Assembly: GCA_022592435.1 (NCBI GenBank)
Contig: JABYQS010000074.1
Span: 62,001-126,000 of the forward strand
Reading direction: 5' to 3'
Source: Cerioporus squamosus
Lineage: Eukaryota > Basidiomycota > Agaricomycetes > Polyporales > Polyporaceae
Length of the DNA: 64,000 nucleotides
In this document: positions 10,617-21,380 of the stretch, in pieces
Numbering within the stretch: the stretch's first letter is position 1
How the letters are laid out: every line of letters begins with the position of its first letter
Translations under genes and position numbers: made by a program
The notes under the pieces: model-generated
What the model saw: the letters and a program-made list of their open reading frames with translations, nothing else
Told to the model about the DNA's origin: nothing
The model's database searches: none

Positions 10617-12176
10617 ATGATGATCGCAAACCGGGCAGCACAACGACAAGCCTCGCGACTCGGCGCAAAAGCCGTTGCTGGAACGTCGACGACGCCGACT
10701 TCGATACTCGCTCTAGCTTCGCGCAGGACACTCGCAACATCGAGCATGTCGAGCGGGACTACGTCATGGCTGCAGTCGCGCTCGCGCATTTCGACTGTCT
10801 TCAGCATCCTCATGGGCGTCGGCATCGCATCGACCGCATACGGCGTGTGCGTCTCTCACAACTTCTCGGTTTCCGACGTGTGCTGAATATTCTGCGCTGT
10901 GTGGGCTCAAGGTACCAGTTTTACACCACCTTCACCATGTGGCCGCCCGAGGTGCGCAGCGACCTCCGTGCAGGAATCAAGGCAAAGCATCAGGGGGACT
11001 TGGACCTGAGCGAGAGATATCTGCGAAGGTACGTCGCATCCTCCTACAATTGCTTGTACCATCCCCCGGTTCTGAAAGCACGGCCGGAAGAGCGTGGAAG
11101 ACCGCACAGACACTCCCGCTCTCCGCGTTCTCGTCCGAGCCCCACCTCAAGCTGTCCGGCATAGCGATCGTGCTTGGCGAAGTGCTCGAAGCCTCCAACA
11201 ACCCCAACGAGGCATACGAAACCTACAGCGCGGCCTTCGCTCAGCTCCGCGCTGCCCTGGCACGCAATAGCCTCTCGGGCCGCGAGCGCATGCGCGCCGT
11301 CGCGCTCGCGCACAAGCTCGGGGAGATGGCAGAAGTATACCAGCGCGGGCCCGAGGAGGCAGAGCACTTCCTCACCTTCGCTGTCGAGGAGGCGCTGAGG
11401 GTCGTCAAGGACGAGGGCCCCAACGTCCGCAAGGGCAAGCAGAAAGAGACCGAGGAAGGCGAGGAAGATGCAATGCTTGCCGAGCTCGAGCTGCCATGGT
11501 GGGTCCGGAAGGTGGACGTCGCAGCTCCGCTGGAAGCGTTGGGTCGCTTCTACGCACAAGAGGGCAAGCCCGAGTAAGTGCCGCTCTCTCGTCACTGGGG
11601 TCTTCGCGCTCACGCCCTACCTACGCCGAAAGATACGCGACGACACTCTACCTGCAGGCCATCGGCATGCTCATGCAGCCGCCCCCAAGAGCAAAGGACG
11701 CAGCAGTCGAGGACCGCTGTCGCGCCGCGCAGATCATGAACAACCTCTCAGACCTCATGGTGCGCGGCCCACCTCCGTCGAACGTGCAGTACGCGGAGTC
11801 CTGGGCGCGCCAGGCCCAGACCGTCATCGAGAAGACGCGTACACTTCCCGGCGCTGCGCAAGATCCAGAGGCGATGGCGCTGTGCGAGCAGACTCTAGCT
11901 GCTGCGTTGTTCAACTTGGGAGCTCTGCTCGAGGTACGTGTCATACGATGTCGCGATATATGCGTGTGCGTGTCGCTGAGGCAGGTGTGTCTGTTATAGA
12001 TGGGCGGGAGGCCCGAAGAGGCGCGGAAGTCGTTCCAGGATAGCCTCACACAGGCCCAACGCATCGGCATGCGGGCGGGTGCCATGGAGGCCCGAGGGGC
12101 CCTCCGGAGACTCGACCGCGCAGCTGCTTCCACACCGCAAAACAGACCTTCAGACACCACTACAGTGCAGGCGTGA
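10617..12176 (+). CDS. Mitochondrial TPR protein, Mgr3-like
   Basis: Five exons (10617-10844, 10919-11028, 11091-11573, 11633-11933, 12000-12176) give 432 aa. The N-terminus is rich in Arg, Ala and Ser without acidic residues (a mitochondrial presequence), followed by one hydrophobic segment (ISTVFSILMGVGIAS). The domain after it starts FYTTFTMWPPEVRSDLRAG and contains helical pairs of TPR type (HQGDLDLSERYLRRAW, NPNEAYETYSAAFAQL, RPEEARKSFQDSLTQAQ). This layout, presequence plus one inner-membrane helix plus TPRs, is that of yeast Mgr3, an adaptor of the i-AAA (Yme1) protease; homology by layout is an inference. The reading frame is open further upstream but contains no ATG before 10617, so that start is preferred. 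An insertion between TPRs is charged (GKQKETEEGEEDA). Confidence 0.7.
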
Positions 12177-12466
12177 TTCTCCGTCGCCTGCCCCGTACAG
12201 GACGTATATATGCTCTTCAGACGGCGGGAAGCTCGCTACCACCATCTCTCGTACTAATGGAGAACACTTCGACCCCCACATCAGCACGATATCGGTGAGT
12301 ACCAGTGGCATTAGGACAACAAGTGCCTCTACAGATAGTCCGGAAAGCGTCCGTATGGCGTGATATATACAAATCCTATGAACTATGCAAGGTGTACGAG
12401 CTGATATCCAGACTCTCAACGGGCGAACGTGAGACCTGGCGACTTCGAAGTCCGTCCGTGGCACGG

Positions 12467-15400
12467 TCATCGCCTCATTGCGGCCACGACGACCCACACG
12501 CCCGTGACGAACATCGCAAGCAGAGTCAGACCTGGCGCGACGCCCGCCGTCCGCGGCGCATCACTGCTGCCCTGACTCGTGCTGCCCGCCGCCCGGTCCT
12601 TCGCGCTGTCCCCGTTCGACGTCGCGAGCACGCTGGGGTCGATCGTAACGGTGTTCTTCACCTTCGTCAGCGCCGTCGTCGAGTACGTCTGCGTCGTCGT
12701 CGGATCCGTCGTGCCTTGCGCTTCCGAGGAGATGAACACGAGCGCGACCCCTGGTGCGGGCACGGGGATCTGGCACGTATTCGCGTTTGTGTCGCAGTTG
12801 ATCGTTTGGATGGTCTCTGTGCCGCTGAGGCGTCCGTCGCACTGGAAACGTGCGCCGTAGGTCTGGATGCAGGGGAATAGAGGTCAGCTACCAGGCGCAG
12901 GAAGTCAATTTGAAGGACATACCTGACCGGCCCAAGTGACGTTGTCCTTCTCCGCAACCGAAGGTGCGAGCAAATACCTATCACACGTCAACAACCCATA
13001 CTTATGCATGCAGATAGGACGAAGAGGATACTCACTTGACCTTCACAGACGACGGGGTGCCGTTCCCCTCGCCAGTGTCGCCGCCGCCGACCGAGATCGT
13101 GGCGGTGTACGCTCCCTGGCCGTCCTGCTCGGTCATGTAGTTGATGAGCACCATGCGCGCGAGGACGTCGTTCTCGTAGATGGCGTATGCGGGGGTATAG
13201 TCGCTGGCGCTGTTGGCGAAGGTATCGAGCACGCGAGACGTATTGGAAGTACCGAGCGCTTCGGCGAGAACGAGTGTCGAGTACATGATCGGGCCGACGG
13301 TCCACTGCTTGGTGTTCGACAGGTTCGTTGGTGGAGCTATACAGAGGTCAGCGATGTGCTAGATATGAAACCCATCTGCGACGTACGTGTGAAGGGCTAG
13401 AAAGAGAGCAAGATCAGGACACAGTCTGAGCGAACAGCAAGACGTGCACTCACGTTGTATGAAACATCTTGACCACCAATGTGCAAGAGCGCGCCCGTGA
13501 AGTTGCTGTACGCCATCTGCAGACCGTAGTCAACAGCCCAGAGTGCGGAGCCGAAGCTGTCGCTGACACCGGGGAAGCCACCGCACGACGCCGTGTTCGT
13601 CTCGAACATCATGAACTGCTTGCCGTACTGCTGAGCGAGGGGCAGCGAATCGAGGTACTGGCTGACGATGTTTTTGCCACTCGCATGCGTGAGGTAATTT
13701 GCAAAGACGCTCTGGGGGTCCACCGGGGTTCCAAAGCCTGCGTCTGGGAATGCAGCCGCACAATTGTTGTCCGGGTATCTGTGCGACATGAGCTCTTCAG
13801 AGTCAGGAGAAGCGAAGTAACAGGTCAGCTTACTGTTCGACCGCCAGAATACTAATGGCATCCTGGTAGCTAGTGAGGAAACCAGTGTCCCAGATCGACT
13901 GGAGCGTCCAGGTACCCTGCGTGCTGGGGGCGACGAGGTTTCCGCGCTTGGTGATTTTAGCGTCGTTGTTGATGGCGTTGATGACGGTGCCGAACTCGTT
14001 GAAGTAGCTTTGCTGGTTGTAGTCCGAGGAACGGTGACCGTGACTGGCAGCCTGGATTAGCGAGCCGTCATTCAGATAAAATGCATGGCGGCCTACCTGA
14101 CATAGAGATCAGGTTCGTTGCCGAGCTGATATGCAAGGATGTTGTCTCCAAGGACTGCATCGGCTACTTCTGCGATCTGAAGACGAAGATTTGTCGTGTC
14201 GTTGAACGGGATACCTGAGTCAAAGTTAGTTGGCGTTCATCGCGCTCATCGACATCTACATTAAAGCTACAATCGGCGACAGAGAATGCTTACGCGTCGC
14301 CCAAAGCAAATGATATGAGACCATCACTCACCAAGGTACCACTTCGCGTTGACGAGCGCGGAGACGTTGCTCATTAGATAGATCATCTCGGCCGTGAAGT
14401 CGAGGATGGGCGTATCCGTCTAGATATACTAAGAAGTGAGCAAACCATCGTTCCAAAGGTACAGAGCTCCAGGTTGCCTTGGCTGTAGGGTATATGCAAA
14501 CAAAACTCCACCGACATCCAGTCCCGCAACGCGTCTGGCTTCAACTACCATCACAGGTCATCTATGGCACTGAGCCACGCCAATGTCTTGTGCCTACATT
14601 CGACGACTAGGATTCTGTCGCGACCGATATACATATATTGGCAGCGAACCAAGTCCTAGCCATCGGCTTAAGGCACAGTTTGGCGGAAGACAGTGGCCAG
14701 TAGCGCCCGAGCCTAGCAACATGACGTCATACCATAGCACAACGCCACACACTCGGCCGCAACGAGCCCCGTACCCAAATTCCTGGTTAACCACAACACG
14801 GAGGAAGTAGGAGCCACCAAAGATACCGGTAGGCAAGGCGACGAAGCGTGGGGACCAGGATTGACCACGCCTCGTTAAATATGGAACACGCAAGATGTAA
14901 GGCGTCCAAGGAGATGGCTCAAGCGCTTTACGGGCGGTGGTGCAAGCACAAGAGTATTATGCAGAGAATGGGGCAAGGCAACCCAGAAGACTTGCACATC
15001 CAGGGAAAACAGAACAGCGACGTACCGGATTGGTTGCGTCCTCCTTGTCCTTGGCAATCATCTCGTTATTGGGCAAGCTGTCGACGAGCGTGGCAGTCTC
15101 CTGGGTGTTACCACCGACTCGTATCCGCACGCGGCCTGCGCGATCGGCAACCGTAGCCAAGAGGTTAAGGAAGGGGACCGCGATGTTGGACCTGCAATAT
15201 GGCCGAGTCAACCATACACCCATGCCAAGACGCTAAGACTCTGGGCGTACGCGTTCTTGCCAACTATGCGCCAGATGCGATCGTGAGATCGGGTTGTTTG
15301 AACATATGGGGGCGGGTATACTCACTGACTTGCGTAACCACCGACATCTCGACCGAAAACCCGAGGAAGTCGCCGGTCTGCTGCACGGAGAGTCCGTTCA

Positions 15401-15665
15401 CGTTCGCCGCGGTGTTCAGTAGCGTGATCGTGAAGGCATTCGACGGCATGGGGGACGGCAGCGCTGGGGCGGTGAGTATCTCGTTGTTGTATGCTGCATA
15501 GTTGGTGATCCAGTCGGTGTCCGCCGTCGCGGTTGCCCCTGCCGTCGAGGACACTCCGGATGGAGCGGTGACGCCCTCCTGGCCGTAGACTGTGACCGCC
15601 AGAACATGCGTCCAAGTCGCCGCGAACGACGCGAGAGACAGTAAAACGAGTGAGGGTTTCAGCAT
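12467..15665 (-). CDS. GH79 beta-glucuronidase, copy A
   Basis: Eleven exons (15665-15326, 15263-15251, 15191-15026, 14419-14332, 14214-14097, 14043-13834, 13778-13454, 13396-13387, 13336-13036, 12977-12923, 12862-12467) give 673 aa. GH79 enzymes remove glucuronic acid or its 4-O-methyl form from polysaccharides and proteoglycans outside the cell. A signal peptide (MLKPSLVLLSLASFAATW) leads into TVYGQ. The barrel has VRIRVGGNTQETAT, the acid/base motif LGNEPDLY and the nucleophile motif MMFETNTASCGGFPG, followed by GALLHIGGQ. The C-terminal beta-sandwich (YAIYEND, FISSEAQ) matches the GH79 C-terminal domain. The protein ends in a Ser/Gly-rich linker and a hydrophobic tail (LTLLAMFVTGVWVVVAAM), suggesting a GPI anchor. 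Two microexons of 13 and 10 nt are required. It lies head to tail with copy B. Confidence 0.9.
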
Positions 15666-15797
15666 CGGAGACCGAGCCCGTCGAGGGAAGAGAGCAGGAG
15701 ACAGAGAGCGACGACAACGAGGAAGAGGAGCGAAGAGTGACAGAACCGTGCGCTCGTCGCAGCGCTGCGCACACCGGCGACGTGCCGGATGCTGTCC

Positions 15798-15805
15798 TAT
15801 ATTTA
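15798..15805 (-). promoter_or_regulatory. TATA-like element upstream of GH79-A
   Basis: On the minus strand this reads TAAATATA, about 135 bp upstream of the GH79-A start codon. A second similar box lies near 15860. Which one is used, if either, cannot be told from sequence. Confidence 0.3.
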
Positions 15806-16457
15806 GCTCAAGGTCGGATGCCCGTCCAATCAGCGCAGTCCGGACCCCCGGAGCAGTACCTATATTTGGAAACAACGCGCACAGTGACCGCCGTCGGGAA
15901 CTGCGCAACGAAAGTTCTCGTATGCAACAAGGTACGCGGGGTCTCGACCGACGGTGAGCGCAGGAGGGTGGAACGTCGACGAGCGAACTCACAGAATCAA
16001 GCAGCAATCTTGACACGTCAGGCTTTTATGTCCTCGCAGTCGTCAAAAACAGGCCTCGGCATATACACGAGCATCGAGGAACAAGCGTATGTATTTCTGG
16101 ATTGGAAGGTCGTCCGTCAGTCGCGTGAAGGCTGCGGGAAGAGGCACAGCGACACACACCTGTATATTTATACTTACTCAGAGACAAAACCACCCGAAGG
16201 ACAACCCGAAGTGAGCGCAAAGCAAGAAGGCGGGAGAGGCTACGTCTGCGGTAGCCTTGTCATTCCAGTCTAATAGGGCAAAGGTGAGTCTCTGTCGATC
16301 CTCAGTCCGAGAACAAGACTCACAATCAATTAACACCAGAGACCAATGGTGCACACCCCGAGACGAGGACTTTGCTCCGGCGAATGCAGAGTCGGGGTGG
16401 ATTCACCGTAGATGCCCATGCAGTTCGCGCGGTTCCTCATGGACCCTACCGTCTCGT
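15806..16457. other. Intergenic region upstream of GH79-A
   Basis: About 650 bp of promoter-proximal sequence with AT-rich patches (for example tatatttatac near 16164). No gene was recognised. Confidence 0.35.
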
Positions 16458-16787
16458 TCAAACCACTTGTCTCACTGCACGGGAAGATCGGGCACTGTCG
16501 TGGACACTGCGCTGGTTCGGAGAAGTATAGCTCGTGTCACTTGGATACCCGTTGTTGATGTCTTGCCAATAGGGTCTCGCGAAACGCATGTGGCCATCGT
16601 AAAGAGCGAATGGTATTCCTGCTGATGCGATTGTCCAATCGTCAGTCCAGAGAGAAACATTCGTACTTGTGACCGCACACACCTGAAAGACAACTATGTG
16701 GCGACAACAGACGCTGTGCGAAAGTACATTAACCTGATCCTGACGGAATAATTTACAGATGCCCAGCACGGAGATTCCCACTCTCAA
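16458..16787 (-). other. Orphan ORF, possible gene fragment
   Basis: An uninterrupted 109-codon frame between GH79-A and GH79-B. The stretch VCAVTSTNVSLWTDDWTIAS followed by AGIPFALYDGHMRFARPYW has protein-like composition rich in aromatic residues and no low complexity. I could not assign it to a family. It lacks a clear promoter. It could be the remnant of an exon of a lost gene or a spurious frame. Confidence 0.25.
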
Positions 16788-16841
16788 TTAAATCCCGAAA
16801 ACCCAAGCACCAAATACTCAACAGCCCGCACGGTATAAGGC

Positions 16842-19345
16842 TCACCGGGAAATCCTGAAGAACACGCTCATGCCCGCAAGCACGCTGACGAGCGCCGCAA
16901 CCCCTGGCGCGACGACGCTCATCGCGCCATTCTCGCCACCCTGGCTCGTGCCGCCCATGTTCGAGAGCCGGCTCTTGCCACTGTCGCCGTTGGACGTCGC
17001 GAGCACCGACGGGTCGATCGTGACCGTGTTCTTCGTCTTCGTCACCGCCGTCGTCGCGAACGTCTCGATGTCGTTGTCCCCCGTCGCCGCCGCCTGAGCC
17101 TCGTCCGAGAAGAAGACGAGCGCGGCTCCAGGCGCGGGCACCTTGATCTGGCACATGTTCTGCGTCTGATCGCACTGCACCGTCTGGATGTCCAGGTCGC
17201 CTTGCCAGCGCCCGTCGGACGCAAACCGGCCGCCAAGAGTCTGCGTGCGAAGGGTGAGTACTGCGCACACTGCCCCGGGTACTGCAATTGGAGTGATGGG
17301 GCTTACCTGGCCGGCCCAGGTGATGTTGTCCTTCTCCGAGACCGAGGGCGCGCGGAGGTACTTGACCTTCACGGACGCAGGGGCACCATTGGGCTCGTTC
17401 CAGCCGCTACCACCGACGTAGATCGTCGCGGTGTAGTCGTTGGCGCCTGACGGGTCGGTCATGTAGTTGAGCAGGGCCATCTTGGAGAACTTCCCGTTCT
17501 CGAAGACCGCGTACCCCGGGGTCTGGTCGTTGCCGTTGTTCGGGAACATGTCCTTGAGCTGGGTCGTGTTCGATTGGCCCATGAGCTCCGCTACGAAGAC
17601 GGCGGAGTAGAAGAGCGGGCCGGTGGTCCATCCGTGGACAGCGGACTCGTTCGTCGGGACGGCTAGGATGGACAGGTCAGTTATTTCGTCGGGTCTTCGC
17701 GAGGTGCTTGCTCGACTTACCGGTGAAAGGCTATATGAGCAGGCGAGTTAGCCGCTACTCGGGCGCGCGAAGCCATAATAACTCACGTTGTACGACACGT
17801 TCTGACCACCGAAGTGGAACAGGGCACCGGTGAAGTTGCTGTACGCAAGCTGGAGGGCATGGTCGATACCCCAGAGGGCCGACGTGAACGTGTCCGAGAT
17901 ACCAGGGAAACCACCGCATGAGGCCGAGTTCGTCTCGAAGAGCAGAAACGGCTTGCCCCACTGCTGCGCGAGCGTCGTCGAGTTGAGGTACGGCTTGGCG
18001 AAGTTGATGCCCGCGTTGTGCGTCAGGTACTGCGGGAACATCTCGAGCGGGTCGCGAGGCGGGTTGTTCGGGTCCGGCCACACGACTGCGCAGTTGTCGC
18101 TCGGGTAGCTATGCGGACGCGGGGCCGAGGTCAGCACAAGGTGCGCGGACATCGGGTGCCGACTTACTGCTCGACCGCGAGGTGGCTCAGGTACGGGCCG
18201 TACGCTTCGATGAAGCCCGTGTCCCAGACCTGCTCTGGGGACCAGAGGGCGTAGGACGTGCTGGGCGCTATGATGCTGTTCTTGCGGGTGATCAGGCTGT
18301 CCGCCTCCCAAGCCTGCGTGAACAGCGCATATTCTCCGAAGAAGTCGAAGGGACTGTATGTCGACGCGCGGTGACCATGCGCTCCGTAAAGATCGGGTTC
18401 GTTGGCGGCCTGGAAAGCGATGAGCCTGTCGCCGAGGATCTGCTCGCCGAGCTCTGCGATCTGGAAGCGCCAGTTCGCGGTGTCATTGAAGGGAACGCCG
18501 AGGTACCAGTTGACGTTCACAAGCGACGAGACGTTCGCGAGCATGTAGAGCAAGTCGGGGGTGAGCGCGAGAACGGGGGTGGATGTCTTTGTGGCAGTAC
18601 AAAGTCAGTACATTCGCTCGACCCGCAACAGAAGCGAACAGGCAAGCGCACCGGGTTTGACGCGTCCTCCTTGTTCTTCTCGATGATCTTGCCGTCGTCG
18701 AGCGAGGGCACGACGAACGCCGTCTCCTGCGTGTTACCGCCGACACGAATATGGACAGCACCCGCCTTCTCGGCGATGATGCTCATGTAGTTGAGGAACG
18801 GGACCTTGAGGTCCGCCCTGCACACGCACGCCAATCCATGAGGATTTGCGATCACAGGCGGACAAGAGCGTATAGCACTTACGGACTGGACCCGACTGAA
18901 ATAGCGCAGCCGCGCGACACATTTAGCTCCGTTGTTCCTTCCGCTGGACGCTCGACAAAGAATGGAACTCACTGAGCTGGTTCACGACGGACATCTCAAT
19001 GGAGAAGCCGAAGAAGGTACCGGACTGCTTGATCGAGAGGGCGTTCATGAGGGTCGCGTCTGACGGGACGCCGATCGCGAACTGGTTCGCGGGAGGGGGG
19101 TTCGGGATGGCTGGGGGCTCCATGTAGATCGGGTTGTACGCCGCGAGCTCGGTGTAACGCGGAGGACCATGGTCCGTCACGAAGGACGTCGTCGCGGTCA
19201 ACTGTGTTGTGCCGGTGGCCGTCCCCGTCTGCACAGGCGCGGCTGTCGTTTGTCCAAGCAGCCCATAGATGGTAACGTCAGCATGCACCGCAGAAGCAAA
19301 GAGAGTTGTCGAGAGAGCAATGAGCGGATAGTACATGCTGACCAT
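16842..19345 (-). CDS. GH79 beta-glucuronidase, copy B
   Basis: Eight exons (19345-18973, 18895-18883, 18817-18652, 18586-18168, 18108-17787, 17730-17721, 17662-17307, 17240-16842) give 685 aa. Signal peptide MVSMYYPLIALSTTLFASAV; barrel motifs VHIRVGGNTQETAF, QAANEPDLYGAHGHR (acid/base Glu) and FLLFETNSASCGGFPGISD (nucleophile Glu); beta-sandwich with TVQCDQTQNMCQIKVPAPG; Ser/Gly-rich linker and hydrophobic tail LVSVLAGMSVFFRI, a likely GPI signal. It lacks the intron found in A, C and D just after the acid/base motif and the one before the penultimate block in A and D, but keeps both microexons (13 and 10 nt). The residues before the acid/base motif (AA rather than LG or VG) differ from the other copies. 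A second in-frame ATG lies nine bases downstream, so the start could be there. Confidence 0.9.
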
Positions 19346-19420
19346 GCACTGCACGGGTATATGGTCGTCGGCCTGGAGGCGGGGGGAAAGAAAGATGGCC
19401 TGCGCATGCCGGGCGGTTTG

Positions 19421-19427
19421 ATTTATA
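19421..19427 (-). promoter_or_regulatory. TATA box of GH79-B
   Basis: Minus strand TATAAAT, about 76-82 bp upstream of the GH79-B start codon. Confidence 0.5.
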
Positions 19428-21380
19428 CTCAGACTGACAGTGACTGCTGTAGTAACGACCGAAACGCGACCACGCGCGCGTTGTTGTTCCTGATAAACGA
19501 GAAGTGCCGCTAAGCGACTCTGCCCCGATATCATGGAACGCTGTGCAGTCTGTCAGATGATGAGATCAAACCAGTTCATTTTCTACATCCTCCAGATGAA
19601 GCATAACGTCTTGCAACCAGCTCAATGTACTCGATGCGCTTGGAAAATGTCACTTGAGCAGCAGGAGAAAGCAGGGGAGAGCAGAAGAGTACTTAGTCCC
19701 TGGGGAAGAGAGATTTCAGCTCATGTCAGCCACATGGGCTAAACTGCCCGCCGCCGGAGTCGGATCGACGGTCTCATTTCGGACATCGATACCATTCCGA
19801 GACTGTACAGTACTCACTACCATATCAACTCACTACCATATCAAGATCTGTCAAATAATAACAGCAGAGCGTTGGCTCGGCTTTTCCATGCCGTGAGGCT
19901 CATGCCTTGAACTATTAGCAAACAAGAACGAACTTTGCACGTCTGACGACACTCCGGGGTACACACAATGCCCACCTTCGTCCTGTGTGGCCTGCTCAGA
20001 GTTTCGACAGTCCGCTCCAGTGCAAGCCTATTGGCCTAACGGCGCAGAGCTGTGCGGACAGCTTCCGTCCCCGGACGATCTCCGACTATATCGCTGTACA
20101 GGCTTCTGGTTCCATCAAGCCTCGAGGGACACCAATCGCTTTCAAGAGCCTGCCCAGTGCCTTTCGGCCGCACTAAGCACTTGCACTATGCAGGTGGTGC
20201 AATTGACTCTGAGATGCGCCCGCTTGAGAGTTCGGACCGGCACAGTCGGAAATTTGACCACTTAACTGACTTGACGACCAATTGGTAGTACGTACTGCAC
20301 GTGTACTTGAACTGCCGCATAGTTACGCACGCAAGTCCAACCGGTGGTTGGTCCTCGATCGCGAGGCCACTAGACCGGCCCAGACTTACTATGTGGTATG
20401 AACTCAGCGCTCGTCTTTGGGAGTTTGTTCGTTAACTCGCGCAAGTCCCTGGAAGGCCTGTTAGTGCAGAGACCGGGTTCGGAAAGACGCGACTGCACCA
20501 CCATTTAGCTGAGCAATCCGGGATGCTGCAGATCATGCAAGAATGTGCGATGACGAAAACCACCGATTCTTGTCTTGACGATGACTCGTACGGTGAGTTT
20601 TGTACTCCTGAGTCCTCTTAAATCAATGCCATGGCATGCTACGCACACGTGAAGCATTTCCAGCGTGACTACTGGGCTTCGTGCAAGCGCCGCGACGAGG
20701 CTTGAGGCGAGATCGAAGTCCGCTGCAGACCCGGATCCCTAACGTGTAATCGACGTCCTGATTGACGACTAAGTCCGTACTCCAGCGAGCGACAGAATCG
20801 ATTGCATACTACTCACCAGACAAGTCGGACGTACAGTGGGCCTTGCGGAAGTACCAGTGTTGCGATGAGAGTTCGCTGTGGACTTGCGCTCGTCATGCAC
20901 CCCGACTGACTTCACCTTTTTTCTGAGCAGACCACGTCATGTTAACCAGCACATGAGATCATCGATGGTTATATGTAGATGCACCTCGGAGACCGCAGTG
21001 GGAGAAGTTCGGTGGCAAAGGAAGGCAATTCGGCAGCTCGTGTGATTGACCGCATGGCTTCATACACGGTCTCTCCGCAGCACACTCTCCCTGAGTAGTG
21101 ACTGAGACTGCCGGAGAGTCCAGTAAAGCGGAAGTACTAGGTCACGGTAGTAAGTAGGGTGACTCTGAGCAGGACAAGTAGGGTTTCGTTGTTAAGTTGA
21201 GGGAAACGGCATATCAAAACTATTCTGATATTGAATCACGTGCACCATTGATTAGGATTCGACTCCGAGTGCTCGGTCGGTGCGTGAAGGCATCTACTTG
21301 GACCACTACCTCAGTCTGCTCAACCATCCTGACGACCTGGACGTCTTTGCGATCTTGCTTCCATCTGTTCTCGCTCTGGG
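19428..21380. other. Gene-free region between divergent GH79-B and NST1
   Basis: About 1.95 kb. Only short frames on both strands, none with a recognisable domain or plausible splice structure. It should include the promoters of both flanking genes. No tRNA, tandem repeat or transposon ends were identified by eye. Confidence 0.4.
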
